NCBI GenBank assembly: GCA_002480645.1
Contig: DLCN01000006.1
Span: 236,002 to 300,001, forward strand
Reading direction: 5' to 3'
From: Balneolaceae bacterium UBA7797
GTDB lineage: Bacteria; Bacteroidota; Rhodothermia; Balneolales; Balneolaceae
Length of the DNA: 64,000 nt
Part shown: one piece after another, positions 45,205 to 55,100 of the stretch
How the letters are laid out: every line of letters starts with the position of its first letter
How positions within the stretch are numbered: position 1 is the first letter of the stretch
Made by a program: the position numbers and the translations under genes
The notes under the pieces: generated by a model
Databases searched by the model: none
Told to the model about the DNA's origin: nothing
The model's input: only the letters and a program-made list of their open reading frames with translations

Positions 45205-47625
45205 CTAGTAAATCTCCGGATATCTCCCCGGATTCACTTCCCTCATCATCGAATATATCTCATCGAAGATCTCTTCCGCATTTGGTTTGCTGAAGTAATC
45301 GCCATCCGATGCATAGGCCGGTCTGTGATCTTTGGCGCTAAGACATCTAGGCTCAGAATCCAGATAATAGAACCCCTTCTGGTCCTGTAGGATCTTTTGC
45401 AATATGTATGCTGAAGCCCCACCCGGCACATCTTCATCAACAACCAACAGCCTGTTTGTTTTCTTCAACGAGTCCACAATACTGTGATTAATATCAAATG
45501 GCATGAGTGTTCGTACATCGATCAACTCAACAGAAATACCGGCTTCCTGTAACTGTGGAAGTAATCCATGGATAATGTTCAGAGTAGAACCGTAGGAAAC
45601 CACTGTGATGTCAGACCCTGAATTCAAAACTTCCGGTACTCCCAGTGGCGTTGTAAATTCACCAAGGTTCTCCGGTACTTTCTCTTTAAGGCGATAGGCA
45701 TTTAATGGTTCTACCACAATAGCCGGATCATCACCTTGCAACAGAGTATTATAAAAACCGGCTGCTTCTGTGAGGTTTCGAGGTACACAAAGATGAATTC
45801 CTCTGGCACCACTTAAAATGATCCCCATCGGTGATCCGGAATGCCAGATCCCTTCTAATCGGTGACCACGGGTGCGAATGATAACCGGTGCAGCCTGACC
45901 ACCTTTCGTACGGTATCGAAGAGTTGACAGGTCATCACTTAGCACATAAAAACAATACAGCAGATAATCGAGATACTGGATCTCAGCGATCGGTCGCAAA
46001 CCTCTTAAAGCCATTCCAATACCCTGGCCAAGAATAGTAGCTTCCCTGATACCGGTATCAGTGATTCTGAGCGCTCCGTATTTCTCCTGTAATCCTTCCA
46101 GTCCTTTGTTCACATCACCCAAGGCTCCTACATCTTCCCCGAATGTGAGAAGTTGAGGATATTTCTCAAATAGTTTATCAAAATTATCCCGAACAACGAT
46201 TCGTCCGTCAGCCGTAGGTGCATTCTTTCCGAACTTAGGCGGTATGTGTTTTACTTTAAGCGGTGATTTTGGCGTTTCACTGTACAGATGAGAATTATAG
46301 CGTTCATTATTCAACGGTTCTAATTCCTTTAACCATGATTTCAACTCGGTACGTGCTTTATGTTCCACACCTACAGTGTACCGTACAGCTTTCTTAGCAA
46401 CAGGTATGATATCTTTTCTGATCACATTCGGAATGATCTTGATTCTGTTGATCAAAGCGGTTAATCGCTCATCTCCGGTTTCTTTTGCCAGAGTTTGAAC
46501 CCGTTTCATCACGTACTCTTTTTCTTTCTTCATCGGAGTGATGTACGCCTGCCATGCACGATTTTTCGCTGTGATCACATCGTTCATCGCGTCACTTTCC
46601 AGATCTTCCAATTCACTTTCCGAGGCTATTTTCTTAGCCAGTATCCACTTTCTGAATTGATTTAAGCAGCAATACTCTGCTTCCCATTCCAGCCGCTCTT
46701 TACTTTTGTACCGTTCGTGCGATCCGGATGTAGAATGTCCCTGAGGTTGTGTTACTTCCTCAACATGCACTAACGTCGGAATATGCTCCTCGCGAGCCAG
46801 TTTCGAAGCTTGTTGATACGTTTCTATCAACTCAACATAATCCCAGGCTTTTACTGTGAAGATCTCATATCCATCTTCGTCTTCTGTTCTCTGAAAACCT
46901 GATAATACCTTTGAGATACTTTCTTTCGTGGTTTGGTATTTTTTAGGCACGGAAATTCCGAATGCATCATCCCAAACCGACATAACAAAGGGTAACTGTA
47001 GAACACCAATGGCATTAATGGTTTCCCAGAAAACACCTTCAGAGGTGCTGGCATCACCTATAGTTCCAAAGGCTACCTCGTTGCCCCCTTTAGAAAATTT
47101 CTTCCACTCCCCTTTGGTCAGAGCTTTATTCTCACGATATACTTTAGATGCCTGAGCAAGACCGACTAACCGGGCCATTTGTCCGGCAGTTGGTGAGATC
47201 CCTGATGCCGTATTTTTTGATTTAGTCTGATCGATCCACTCGCCATGCTCATCCACCAGGCGTGTTGCAAAGTGCGAATTCATTTGTCGCCCGGCAGAAA
47301 ATGGATCGGCTTTTTCATCAGGATGAGCATATAATTGCGCAAAGAACTGCTCGATCGTTAACTCTCCAATGGCTAACATGAAGGTTTGATCGCGGTAATA
47401 TCCGGATCTGAAATCTCCATTCTGAAAAACCTTGGCCATGGCTATCTGTGGTAGTTCTTTACCATCACCAAAAATTCCGAATTTCGCTTTGCCGGATAGA
47501 ACTTCTTTCCTTCCGATAAGCGACATATACCGGCTCGTCCACCCTAGCTTGTAATCAGATAAAATTTCTTTAGTCTGAGCTTTAGTAAACGTTGATCCGG
47601 GAGTTTTTGCCTTAACTTCATTCAT
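45205..47625 (-). CDS. fused E1 alpha-beta subunit of branched-chain 2-oxoacid dehydrogenase
   Basis: 806 residues. It performs the TPP-dependent decarboxylation step of the 2-oxoisovalerate dehydrogenase complex. The alpha part (about 1-420) has the TPP site FGTIGDASTSEGVFWETINA with WDDAFGISVP; the beta part (about 470-806) has FGEDVGALGDVNKGLEGL, RITDTGIREATILGQGIGMA and EIQYLDYLLYC, ending with the C-terminal transketolase domain. Such fusions are common in Bacteroidota. No E2/E3 genes lie in the window. Monocistronic, tail-to-tail with the lipoprotein gene. Confidence 0.9.
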   Translation of the reverse strand: MNEVKAKTPGSTFTKAQTKEILSDYKLGWTSRYMSLIGRKEVLSGKAKFGIFGDGKELPQIAMAKVFQNGDFRSGYYRDQTFMLAIGELTIEQFFAQLYAHPDEKADPFSAGRQMNSHFATRLVDEHGEWIDQTKSKNTASGISPTAGQMARLVGLAQASKVYRENKALTKGEWKKFSKGGNEVAFGTIGDASTSEGVFWETINAIGVLQLPFVMSVWDDAFGISVPKKYQTTKESISKVLSGFQRTEDEDGYEIFTVKAWDYVELIETYQQASKLAREEHIPTLVHVEEVTQPQGHSTSGSHERYKSKERLEWEAEYCCLNQFRKWILAKKIASESELEDLESDAMNDVITAKNRAWQAYITPMKKEKEYVMKRVQTLAKETGDERLTALINRIKIIPNVIRKDIIPVAKKAVRYTVGVEHKARTELKSWLKELEPLNNERYNSHLYSETPKSPLKVKHIPPKFGKNAPTADGRIVVRDNFDKLFEKYPQLLTFGEDVGALGDVNKGLEGLQEKYGALRITDTGIREATILGQGIGMALRGLRPIAEIQYLDYLLYCFYVLSDDLSTLRYRTKGGQAAPVIIRTRGHRLEGIWHSGSPMGIILSGARGIHLCVPRNLTEAAGFYNTLLQGDDPAIVVEPLNAYRLKEKVPENLGEFTTPLGVPEVLNSGSDITVVSYGSTLNIIHGLLPQLQEAGISVELIDVRTLMPFDINHSIVDSLKKTNRLLVVDEDVPGGASAYILQKILQDQKGFYYLDSEPRCLSAKDHRPAYASDGDYFSKPNAEEIFDEIYSMMREVNPGRYPEIY

Positions 47626-47773
47626 GTCAATCGGATAATTTTAATACTTTACTTAACCCCTGTGGAAGGGCTTTCAATATAGAATAAACAGAGCTCAATT
47701 TAAAGTTAAAAACCATAAACCGAGCTCAATAGCTTACTCTTTACAACCTGTAAAAACAATGACTAATAAAGGG

Positions 47774-49165
47774 TTACTCGGTAAAACCGCCCTTGGTCAT
47801 TTTAATTGGATCAAGCGCCTGATCTAACGCCTCATCACTCAGGTCAGTCATCTCTTTTGCAACTTCCTTTAATGGCCTACTTTCTGCAAAAGCTTTTTTA
47901 GCAATTTTCGCTGCAAGATCATAACCAATGATCGGATTAAGGGCTGTAACCAGTATTGGATTACGTCCTACTTTATCAGCAATTACATCCTTTCTCACAG
48001 TTAACTGAGACACAGATCGATCAGCAAAATTACGAGCTGCATTTCCTAAGATCATAATAGATTGAAGCAGATTATGAGCCACAACCGGTAACATCACGTT
48101 CAATTCAAAGTTACCATTCAGGCCACCAACGGTGATTGCTGCATCATTTCCGATAACCTGTGCTGCTACCATATTTACCGATTCCTCAATAACCGGATTT
48201 ACTTTACCCGGCATGATGGAAGATCCCGGCTGTAAAGCAGCTAACTGAACTTCTCCGATCCCACTGTTAGGACCTGAATTCATCCAGCGCAGATCGTTCG
48301 ACATTTTCATCATACTAACAGCGATTGTTTTAAGCTGACTGCTTAATTCAACGGGTGCATCTACTGTAGCTTGTGCTTCAAAATGATTCTCTGCTTCTTT
48401 GAAGTCAATTCCTGTAAGGGCTGAAACTTCAGCTGCAAAGGTTTTACCAAAATCCGGATGTGTATTAATACCGGTACCAACTGCAGTGCCACCCTGAGGT
48501 AATTCAGTAACACGTTTTAAGGCATCCTCAACACGTTGAACACCAAGTTCCAATTGCCGTGCATATCCACCGAATTCCTGTTCAATGGTTACGGGCATTG
48601 CATCCATCAGGTGAGTTCGCCCGGTTTTAACAACATCTGCATTTTCCTTCCCTTTTGCCAAAAAGGCTTCCTGAAGGTGTTTCAGACCCGGGATCAAGCT
48701 TTTAGTAGCCGCGGTAACCGCTGCAATTCTGATCGCGGTCGGGATCACATCGTTCGAACTCTGTCCGAAATTTACGTGATCATTTGGATGGATCTTAACA
48801 TCGGTATTTTCTTTCAGTTCGTTTGCAACGTGAGCGATCACTTCATTGGCATTCATATTTGTGGAAGTACCAGATCCTGTCTGAAAAATGTCTATTACAA
48901 ACTGATCATCATACTTTCCATCGATCACTTCCTGTGCTGCTTTTTTAATTGCTTCTGCGATCTCGTCGTCTAACAGACCGAGTTTATTATTTGCCAGCGC
49001 TGCAGCTTTTTTAACGTATCCTACCGCCTGAATGAATTCGCGGCTAAACTTTATTCCGCTTACCGGAAAATTATCATGTGCTCGTTGAGTTTGTGCTCCG
49101 TATAAAGCATCCGCGGGAACCTGAACTTCTCCCATGGAGTCTTTTTCAATTCTAAAATCGCTCAT
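47774..49165 (-). CDS. fumC: class II fumarate hydratase
   Basis: 463 residues, standard length. TCA-cycle interconversion of fumarate and malate, cytoplasmic tetramer. Signature GSSIMPGKVN at 314-323, catalytic His185 in TGRTHLMDA, and TGSGTSTNMNANEV at 97-110. No Fe-S motif. Downstream 148 bp before the E1 gene hold no gene. Confidence 0.97.
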   Translation of the reverse strand: MSDFRIEKDSMGEVQVPADALYGAQTQRAHDNFPVSGIKFSREFIQAVGYVKKAAALANNKLGLLDDEIAEAIKKAAQEVIDGKYDDQFVIDIFQTGSGTSTNMNANEVIAHVANELKENTDVKIHPNDHVNFGQSSNDVIPTAIRIAAVTAATKSLIPGLKHLQEAFLAKGKENADVVKTGRTHLMDAMPVTIEQEFGGYARQLELGVQRVEDALKRVTELPQGGTAVGTGINTHPDFGKTFAAEVSALTGIDFKEAENHFEAQATVDAPVELSSQLKTIAVSMMKMSNDLRWMNSGPNSGIGEVQLAALQPGSSIMPGKVNPVIEESVNMVAAQVIGNDAAITVGGLNGNFELNVMLPVVAHNLLQSIMILGNAARNFADRSVSQLTVRKDVIADKVGRNPILVTALNPIIGYDLAAKIAKKAFAESRPLKEVAKEMTDLSDEALDQALDPIKMTKGGFTE

Positions 49166-49269
49166 TATTTTATTTTTATTTGGCTTAGGTAGTTATTTTA
49201 AAAATGCTAATTCAATAACATTTTAAAATACAAAAGTGCAGGCAGGGTATGAAGGGGGAATGAAGAATC

Positions 49270-50391
49270 TTACAATTTCTTAGTATACATACGGTATACT
49301 TTATCCACTCTTCCACCAATTCTTTCTGCCACTCTGATCATGTCTTTATTATTCCCCAGAACCCAACTCAATTCAGATTCTGTTACCCCTCTTGGAAATC
49401 CGTTCTCTATCGACTTCTGATGAAGAAGCGCATCAATCCCTTTTCCCTGATATTCTGGTAGAACTCCCATCAAGGCAGTTCTAACTCCCTTTATCTTTCT
49501 CTTACCTAATAACAATTTAAAGATCCCAAATGGAAATAAACGTCCATCCATATCTTTGAAGATCTCATTCAAATTTGGAATAGCAACCGAAAAAGCAACC
49601 GGGTTTCCATCAATTTCTGCAATGTGTGCAAAATCGGGATCAAGCACCATTTTGAGTTCCTCTGCCAGAACTTCAAACTCTTCGGTGGTTAACGGAAGAA
49701 AGCCCCAATTATCTTTCCAGGTCTTGTTGTAGATGTGTTGAACGATCTTTATCTCTTCCTTGAGCTTTTTCAGCTTTACCGGACGTATTACCAGACCGGG
49801 ATTTCTCTTCATTACAATGGTCTTGGCTTTATTCATCCTATCCAGAGAAATACTCTCTTTATCAACAAGGTAGGCCAGAAGATCCATATCCTTATCATAA
49901 CCGGCATTCAATACCAGTTTCTCATAATAAGGTTTGGTGTAAGGCATCAGGATGTAAGGATATTTTTCAAACCCGTCAACCAAAAACCCCAGAACATCCA
50001 TCATTCCCGGACTGGCAGGACCTAATACATCTTCCATGCCTTTGTCACGTAACCAATCTTCAGCAACTCTTAGTAAAAGATCTGCTGTTGGCTGATGATC
50101 GATACATTCAAAAAAGCCGAAGTGACCGGTCTTTCTTCCATGATATTCATTAAAGCGATGATCAACTACTGCAGAAATTCGACCGGCTACTTGTCCATTA
50201 TGCTCTGCGATGAACAACGCTATTTCAGCATTATTGAAAAAAGGATTCTTTTTGGTGTCGATCAGTTTCTTCTGATCCATTCTGAGTGGCGGTACAAAGT
50301 ATTTGTCGTCTTTGTAGTGATCGTATTGAAAATCAATGAATTGTTTTCGTTCACTATCGCTACTTACGATAGTAACACCACTCATACTCAT
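49270..50391 (-). CDS. GNAT-type acyltransferase, candidate bacterial ceramide synthase
   Basis: 373 residues; starts MSMS at 50391, with Met3 as alternative. GNAT-like core in the C-half (AHIAEIDGNPVAFSVAIPN, ALMGVLPEYQGKGIDALLH, the Q-x-x-G-x-G acyl-CoA loop), preceded by an N-terminal lobe with PYTKPYYEKLVLNAGY. Five bases downstream of the serine palmitoyltransferase stop region, so one transcript. Bacterial ceramide synthase (bCerS) identified in Caulobacter is a GNAT-like protein; by position and fold this gene could N-acylate sphinganine. The chemistry is inference; a generic N-acetyltransferase role is the alternative. Confidence 0.8.
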   Translation of the reverse strand: MSMSGVTIVSSDSERKQFIDFQYDHYKDDKYFVPPLRMDQKKLIDTKKNPFFNNAEIALFIAEHNGQVAGRISAVVDHRFNEYHGRKTGHFGFFECIDHQPTADLLLRVAEDWLRDKGMEDVLGPASPGMMDVLGFLVDGFEKYPYILMPYTKPYYEKLVLNAGYDKDMDLLAYLVDKESISLDRMNKAKTIVMKRNPGLVIRPVKLKKLKEEIKIVQHIYNKTWKDNWGFLPLTTEEFEVLAEELKMVLDPDFAHIAEIDGNPVAFSVAIPNLNEIFKDMDGRLFPFGIFKLLLGKRKIKGVRTALMGVLPEYQGKGIDALLHQKSIENGFPRGVTESELSWVLGNNKDMIRVAERIGGRVDKVYRMYTKKL

Positions 50392-50395
50392 AATG

Positions 50396-51634
50396 TTATC
50401 CTTCTAATCCTGAATGTCCGTTTTGATCAATAATACCATGTTTAATACCAACTTTGCGGAAAGCTTCAAGAATTCGATCCAGATGTTCGTCGGTATGGCT
50501 GGCACTATAACTGGTGCGAAGGAGTGATTGTCCCGGAGGTACTGCCGGAGGAATTACGGCATTTGCATAAACACCTTCCTCAAAAAGATCTTTCCAGAAC
50601 CTGAAACAAGCCATCATGTCACCAATTACTACAGGAATGATCGGAGATTGACTGGTCCACACATTAAAGCCCATTTTTTCGAGCTCAGTACGCATGTACA
50701 CAGAGATTTCATGCAGACGTTCAATTCTCCAAGGCTCTTCTTTAAGAATTTCAAGAGCTTTTAAAACAGTAGCTACGTTAGCTGGAGGCATGGATGCACT
50801 AAAAATATGCGCCGGTGAATGGTGACGAATGTACTCGATCACTTCACGTCCACCAACCAGGAACCCTCCCAGAGAGGCAAATGATTTAGAAAAAGTACCA
50901 CTTACCAGATCAACCTCATCTGTTAAACCGAACACGGATGCAGAACCTCGTCCGCCTTCACCAACAACACCCACTGCGTGAGCATCATCCAGATACAAAC
51001 GTGCACCAAATTCTTTGGCCAGTTTAACCAGTTCGGGAATCTTAGCCAGTGTACCCGACATGGAGAATACTCCGTCACTGATGATGATCTTTCCGGCATC
51101 GGGATCAGCTTTTTCTAAAAACATACGGAGCTGATCTACATCGTTATGAGTGTATCGAACCGTTTTCGCATTGGAGCATAATGTCCCAACCACGATACAG
51201 GCATGATTATCTTTATCAGAGAAGATGATGTCTTTGCGGCCGGCAATGGTCTGAATAGAACCTTCGTTGGTCTGATATCCGGTACTGAAAAGCACACAAG
51301 CTTCTTTACCCATGAACTCGGCTAGTTTTTCTTCCAGCTCGAGGTGAATATCCAACGTTCCGTTCAAATAGCGGGAGCCGGTACATCCGGTCCCATATTT
51401 CGTAAGAGCATTCTGTGCTGCTTCGATCGTTCGCGGATCGTTGGTGAGTCCGAGATAGTTATTGGAACCGGCCATGATCACTTCATGACCTTCAATTTCT
51501 ACAATAGTACCGTCTGTTGCTTCGAGGGGTTTAAAGTATGGATAGAGTCCTAATTCTTTAACTTCGTCTGCTTTAGTATAATTGAAAGCTTTTTCAAAAA
51601 TATCCTGCGTAGCTTTCTTGTTGTTGTCGCCCAT
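50396..51634 (-). CDS. spt: serine palmitoyltransferase-like alpha-oxoamine synthase
   Basis: 412 residues. PLP enzyme that condenses serine with an acyl-CoA to 3-ketosphinganine. The region ELGLYPYFKPLEATDG, SNNYLGLTNDPRTIEAAQ and GTGCTGSRYLNGTLDIHLEL is closer to Bacteroidota Spt than to glycine C-acetyltransferase or BioF. Schiff-base Lys at 250 in GTFSKSFASLGG; LDDAHAVGV carries the PLP-ring Asp. Cytoplasmic. The GNAT-type gene follows after 4 bp; two glycosyltransferases precede it on the same strand. Confidence 0.86.
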   Translation of the reverse strand: MGDNNKKATQDIFEKAFNYTKADEVKELGLYPYFKPLEATDGTIVEIEGHEVIMAGSNNYLGLTNDPRTIEAAQNALTKYGTGCTGSRYLNGTLDIHLELEEKLAEFMGKEACVLFSTGYQTNEGSIQTIAGRKDIIFSDKDNHACIVVGTLCSNAKTVRYTHNDVDQLRMFLEKADPDAGKIIISDGVFSMSGTLAKIPELVKLAKEFGARLYLDDAHAVGVVGEGGRGSASVFGLTDEVDLVSGTFSKSFASLGGFLVGGREVIEYIRHHSPAHIFSASMPPANVATVLKALEILKEEPWRIERLHEISVYMRTELEKMGFNVWTSQSPIIPVVIGDMMACFRFWKDLFEEGVYANAVIPPAVPPGQSLLRTSYSASHTDEHLDRILEAFRKVGIKHGIIDQNGHSGLEG

Positions 51635-51735
51635 GCGGTTGATCCTTACCAGTGTTTCTAAGTAAATGTTGTAATATAGCCAGTATTACTATCTCATCAA
51701 ATTTGTGTTAAGTAATACAGGTGGCGGCTGCTTGA

Positions 51736-52854
51736 TTAATATCTGCTTATAACTTTCCGAAGGTACGAAATATATTGTTCAGCTACGTGACTCCAGGAAA
51801 AGTTTTCGGTTACGAATGAACGGCTTACTGCCGACATTTTTTCTAATTCATTTTCAATAACGTGATCCACTTTAGTCGCAAATTTTTCATGGTCATAAAC
51901 AGGAACCTTATATCCATTCTTACCATTCGCGATCACATCTTTTATACCTTCCAGATCGGAGGCAACTGCCGGTGTTGATGCCAGATTGGCTTCCAGTAAT
52001 ACGATACCAAAACCTTCCATATCTCCTTCAACGGGTACATTCGGCATTATAAATACATCGGAAGCCGCATATGCAAACCGGAGTATCTCATCGGGTTGTT
52101 TTCCCACTAACAGTACTTTTTCTTCTAATGAATTTTCCTGCACGATCTGCTTCAGATTTTCATGCTCCGGACCTTCCCCTATTGCCAGATAGATCACATC
52201 AGACTGAAGTTCGGGTAGCACGTTCTCAATAAACCAGGCATGACCTTTACGTTTTACCTGACGACCGACCGTGAGTAACAAATATTTATTATTAAGGTCG
52301 AGTTTAAATGCCTTTTCAATATGGTTACGCGCCACTTCTTTTTCCGGAGATTCTTTTAAATGGCTCATATCAAAACCATTAGGTAAAGCCACACCTTTCT
52401 CCGGGGCCATCCCACGCTTAATGCATTCTTCGCGTGTAGCTTGTGATACCGAGATCACCCCATCCAACGCTTCAAAAACCTTAGGTACAAATTTCTGGTA
52501 AAGAGAGATCGGCATTTTCACATCCTGTCCATGATTGATCGTTACCATAGGTACATCAATTTTGGTGCGGGTTAACCTTGCCAGACTTGCTGTAACCATT
52601 GATGAGAACAGGATCACATCCGGTTTAAATTCTTCGACAATTCTTGGTAACCGTCGCACTAATCGGGCTAGAAAGAACGACGTGCGTATTTCGATACCTT
52701 TCCAGGGAGCGTGTTGAATAATCGTTCGAATGGTCACATCATCCCGCTTCTCCAGTTCTTCCACTAACTGCATACTTACCCGTTGCATGCCGCCAATACT
52801 CTTGAGTGGTGCGTCTTTTGGAGGATGTAAGTGACTAATATATAAAATGCGCAA
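51736..52854 (-). CDS. GT4 glycosyltransferase near the sphingolipid genes
   Basis: 372 residues, GT-B fold. N-domain starts ILYISHLHPPKDAPLKSIGG with a Gly-rich acceptor loop; C-domain has LLTVGRQVKRKGHAWFIENV, IGEGPEHENLK and EGDMEGFGIVLLEANLASTP with the E-x7-E pair. Soluble. Eleven bp downstream of the second GT4 gene, same transcript. It may glycosylate ceramide or another lipid; specificity is not readable. Confidence 0.88.
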   Translation of the reverse strand: MRILYISHLHPPKDAPLKSIGGMQRVSMQLVEELEKRDDVTIRTIIQHAPWKGIEIRTSFFLARLVRRLPRIVEEFKPDVILFSSMVTASLARLTRTKIDVPMVTINHGQDVKMPISLYQKFVPKVFEALDGVISVSQATREECIKRGMAPEKGVALPNGFDMSHLKESPEKEVARNHIEKAFKLDLNNKYLLLTVGRQVKRKGHAWFIENVLPELQSDVIYLAIGEGPEHENLKQIVQENSLEEKVLLVGKQPDEILRFAYAASDVFIMPNVPVEGDMEGFGIVLLEANLASTPAVASDLEGIKDVIANGKNGYKVPVYDHEKFATKVDHVIENELEKMSAVSRSFVTENFSWSHVAEQYISYLRKVISRY

Positions 52855-52865
52855 AATTCAGATCC

Positions 52866-54014
52866 TTAGTGTTTCTCTAATGCTTCCCGGTAATACTCAA
52901 CCAATTTCCCATTGATGGAATCCCATTGATAATCCAGTGCCATCTCTCGTGATCTGCGCCCCATTTCCTTCATCCGAACCGGATCGCTGATCATATCCTC
53001 GAGTTTCCGGGTAAAGTCATCGATATCTTCGGGTCTTGCATGACATCCATTCACATTGTGATCCACCAATGATTTACTACCAATCGCATCAGCTACCAGA
53101 CAGGGAAGTCCACTTGCCATTGCTTCCAGGGTTACGTTTCCAAAGGTCTCAGTATGGGATGGAAACAAAAATACATCCGCGCTTGCATAAGCTCTGGCAA
53201 GATCCTCTCCTTTACAAAATCCCGTAAAATAACCTTGAGGAAGCTTCTTTTGAGCTTCTTCCTTAGCCGGGCCATCGCCCACAACCAACGCTCTGACTTT
53301 AGGATTCTTGGCCTGCAGCCGTTTCACACTTTCGATAAAGGTTCCTAATTCCTTTTCCCAGACAAGTCGGGATACAAAAGTGACTACGATCTCATCATCT
53401 TTGAAACCGGCCTTTCTTCTCCATTCCATATCTCTTTTTTCCGGACTGAAGAGTTCAGTATCAATACCGCGTGCCCAGATCTTCATATTTGCCTCCAGTC
53501 CCAGATTTTTCAACTCGTCGATCATGGACGGAGTAGGCACGTATGTATGGATAAATTGTTGGTAGAACCAAAGCATCATCCATTCAAAAAATGGTTTAAC
53601 GGGTGCCAGATAGAACGAATAATACTTGGTATAGCTTAAAAAATGAGTATGATAAGAAGTTACCAGTGGCAGATCTTTTTTCTTAGCGTATCGAAGAGCT
53701 CCTATCCCAAGACCGTCGGGAGTTGCAATATGAACCAATGTGGGGTTAAATTCAACAAAACGTTTTTTGGCTGCCCGGGAAAAATGGGTTGCAATACGAT
53801 ATTCTTTTCGACCGGGAACCAGCATTGGGATCGACGGAGTTACAACAAGCTCACCATTATGCTTAATGGCGGGTTCATCTATGCTGGGGCCGAATACCAT
53901 CACCGGAATATTCTGACGTTCCAGATACTCAACCAATCGGTTCAGTGTTAGCGAGACTCCATCTCTGATATGGTTATAATTGCCGGTAAATAAGGCAACT
54001 CTGAGTTCTTTCAT
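52866..54014 (-). CDS. GT4 glycosyltransferase (MgtA/SQD2-like)
   Basis: 382 residues. LFTGNYNHIRDGVSLTLNRL (acceptor loop), SYHTHFLSYTKYY (membrane-lipid-type GT4 feature), FVSRLVWEKELGTFIESVK and SHTETFGNVTLEAMASGLP in the donor domain. Closest family feel is diacylglycerol-mannosyl/sulfoquinovosyl transferases, which modify lipids at the inner membrane face. Divergent from the SDR gene at 54115 across 100 bp. Confidence 0.88.
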   Translation of the reverse strand: MKELRVALFTGNYNHIRDGVSLTLNRLVEYLERQNIPVMVFGPSIDEPAIKHNGELVVTPSIPMLVPGRKEYRIATHFSRAAKKRFVEFNPTLVHIATPDGLGIGALRYAKKKDLPLVTSYHTHFLSYTKYYSFYLAPVKPFFEWMMLWFYQQFIHTYVPTPSMIDELKNLGLEANMKIWARGIDTELFSPEKRDMEWRRKAGFKDDEIVVTFVSRLVWEKELGTFIESVKRLQAKNPKVRALVVGDGPAKEEAQKKLPQGYFTGFCKGEDLARAYASADVFLFPSHTETFGNVTLEAMASGLPCLVADAIGSKSLVDHNVNGCHARPEDIDDFTRKLEDMISDPVRMKEMGRRSREMALDYQWDSINGKLVEYYREALEKH

Positions 54015-54114
54015 AAAAGTTTAAAAAGCAAAGCCCAGATTCGTATCTTCAGGCTTTGTCTCGTGCAAATTCTGACTATTTCAACTAATTAAAATCTTTT
54101 CAATATACGCATTT

Positions 54115-55092
54115 ATGAAAGCCTTTGTTACCGGTGGAACAGGTTTTGTTGGCAGTCACCTTGCGGAAGCATTAATTGCCGACCCAAAGTACGACGAAGT
54201 TCGCTGTTTAGTACGTAGTTCCGAAAAATGGCTTTCCGATATGGAATTCACCAAAGTGAGCGGTGACCTAACCGATCTCGCTACGATCAGTCAGGCTCTC
54301 GAAGATGTAGATGTAATATTTCACGTAGCCGGTGTTGTTCGTGCGCCTGAGAAAAAAGAATTTACTTTGGCTAATGTGGATGCTACTGAAAATCTGATCC
54401 GGATAGCTCAGAAAAAAGGAATCACAAACATGGTGATCCTCTCCTCTCTTGCAGGTGTGGGGCCAAGTAATGGCACCCCAACTGATGAAACGGCCGACTT
54501 CCATCCGGTTAGTATGTACGGGGAATCGAAACAGGAAATGGAAGAGATGATCCATCGTATCGCCGGTCCGGATGACAGTATCAAGATCATACGGCCACCG
54601 GCAGTATATGGTCCGCGGGAAGCCGACATTTACACTTTTTTTAAGACATACAGTAAAGGACTATGCCCGATCGTTGGGGATGGGAACAACCCAAAAGTTT
54701 CTATGGTATATGTGAAAGATCTGGTTGATGGCATTCTTCTTTCATCCGAAAAAGTAGATAAAGGGATCCACACCTATTTTATTGGTGGTGAGAAAGATGC
54801 TTATACCTGGAATCAGATCAGTGAAATAACCGCGAAAGTACTTGGTAAAAAAGCTCTGCATATTCGCTTAAAAGCTGATTGGGTAAAAAAGCTGGCAGCA
54901 GTAATTGAGAATACAGCATCAGTTTTTGGCATTTATCCCGTTGTGAATAAGGAAAAGGCCAATGAAATGATCCTCGAATGGGTGTGTTCGTCGGATAAAG
55001 CCCGGAAGGAATTGGGCTATGAACCATCTGTAACTATAGAAGAAGGTATTTCTCGCACGATACGATGGTATAAAAAATATAATTGGTTATAA
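54115..55092 (+). CDS. extended SDR reductase/epimerase, candidate 3-ketosphinganine reductase (CerR-like)
   Basis: 325 residues. TGGTGFVG at 6-13, catalytic YGESK at 135-139, RPPAVYGPRE and FIGGEKDAYTWNQISE. An NAD-dependent epimerase/dehydratase-type protein reduces 3-ketosphinganine in Caulobacter (CerR) and a related one has that role in Bacteroides; position beside spt makes that attractive here. Other 3-beta-hydroxysteroid-dehydrogenase-like or sugar roles remain possible. Followed 8 bp later by an unrelated-looking secreted protein. Confidence 0.82.
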   Translation: MKAFVTGGTGFVGSHLAEALIADPKYDEVRCLVRSSEKWLSDMEFTKVSGDLTDLATISQALEDVDVIFHVAGVVRAPEKKEFTLANVDATENLIRIAQKKGITNMVILSSLAGVGPSNGTPTDETADFHPVSMYGESKQEMEEMIHRIAGPDDSIKIIRPPAVYGPREADIYTFFKTYSKGLCPIVGDGNNPKVSMVYVKDLVDGILLSSEKVDKGIHTYFIGGEKDAYTWNQISEITAKVLGKKALHIRLKADWVKKLAAVIENTASVFGIYPVVNKEKANEMILEWVCSSDKARKELGYEPSVTIEEGISRTIRWYKKYNWL

Positions 55093-55100
55093 GAATTTAC

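Noticed and set aside
47693..47732. Two GAGCTCAAT copies 31 bp apart upstream of the E1 gene
   Set aside because: Nine bp is short and the spacing is not that of a known site; kept only as a chance repeat.
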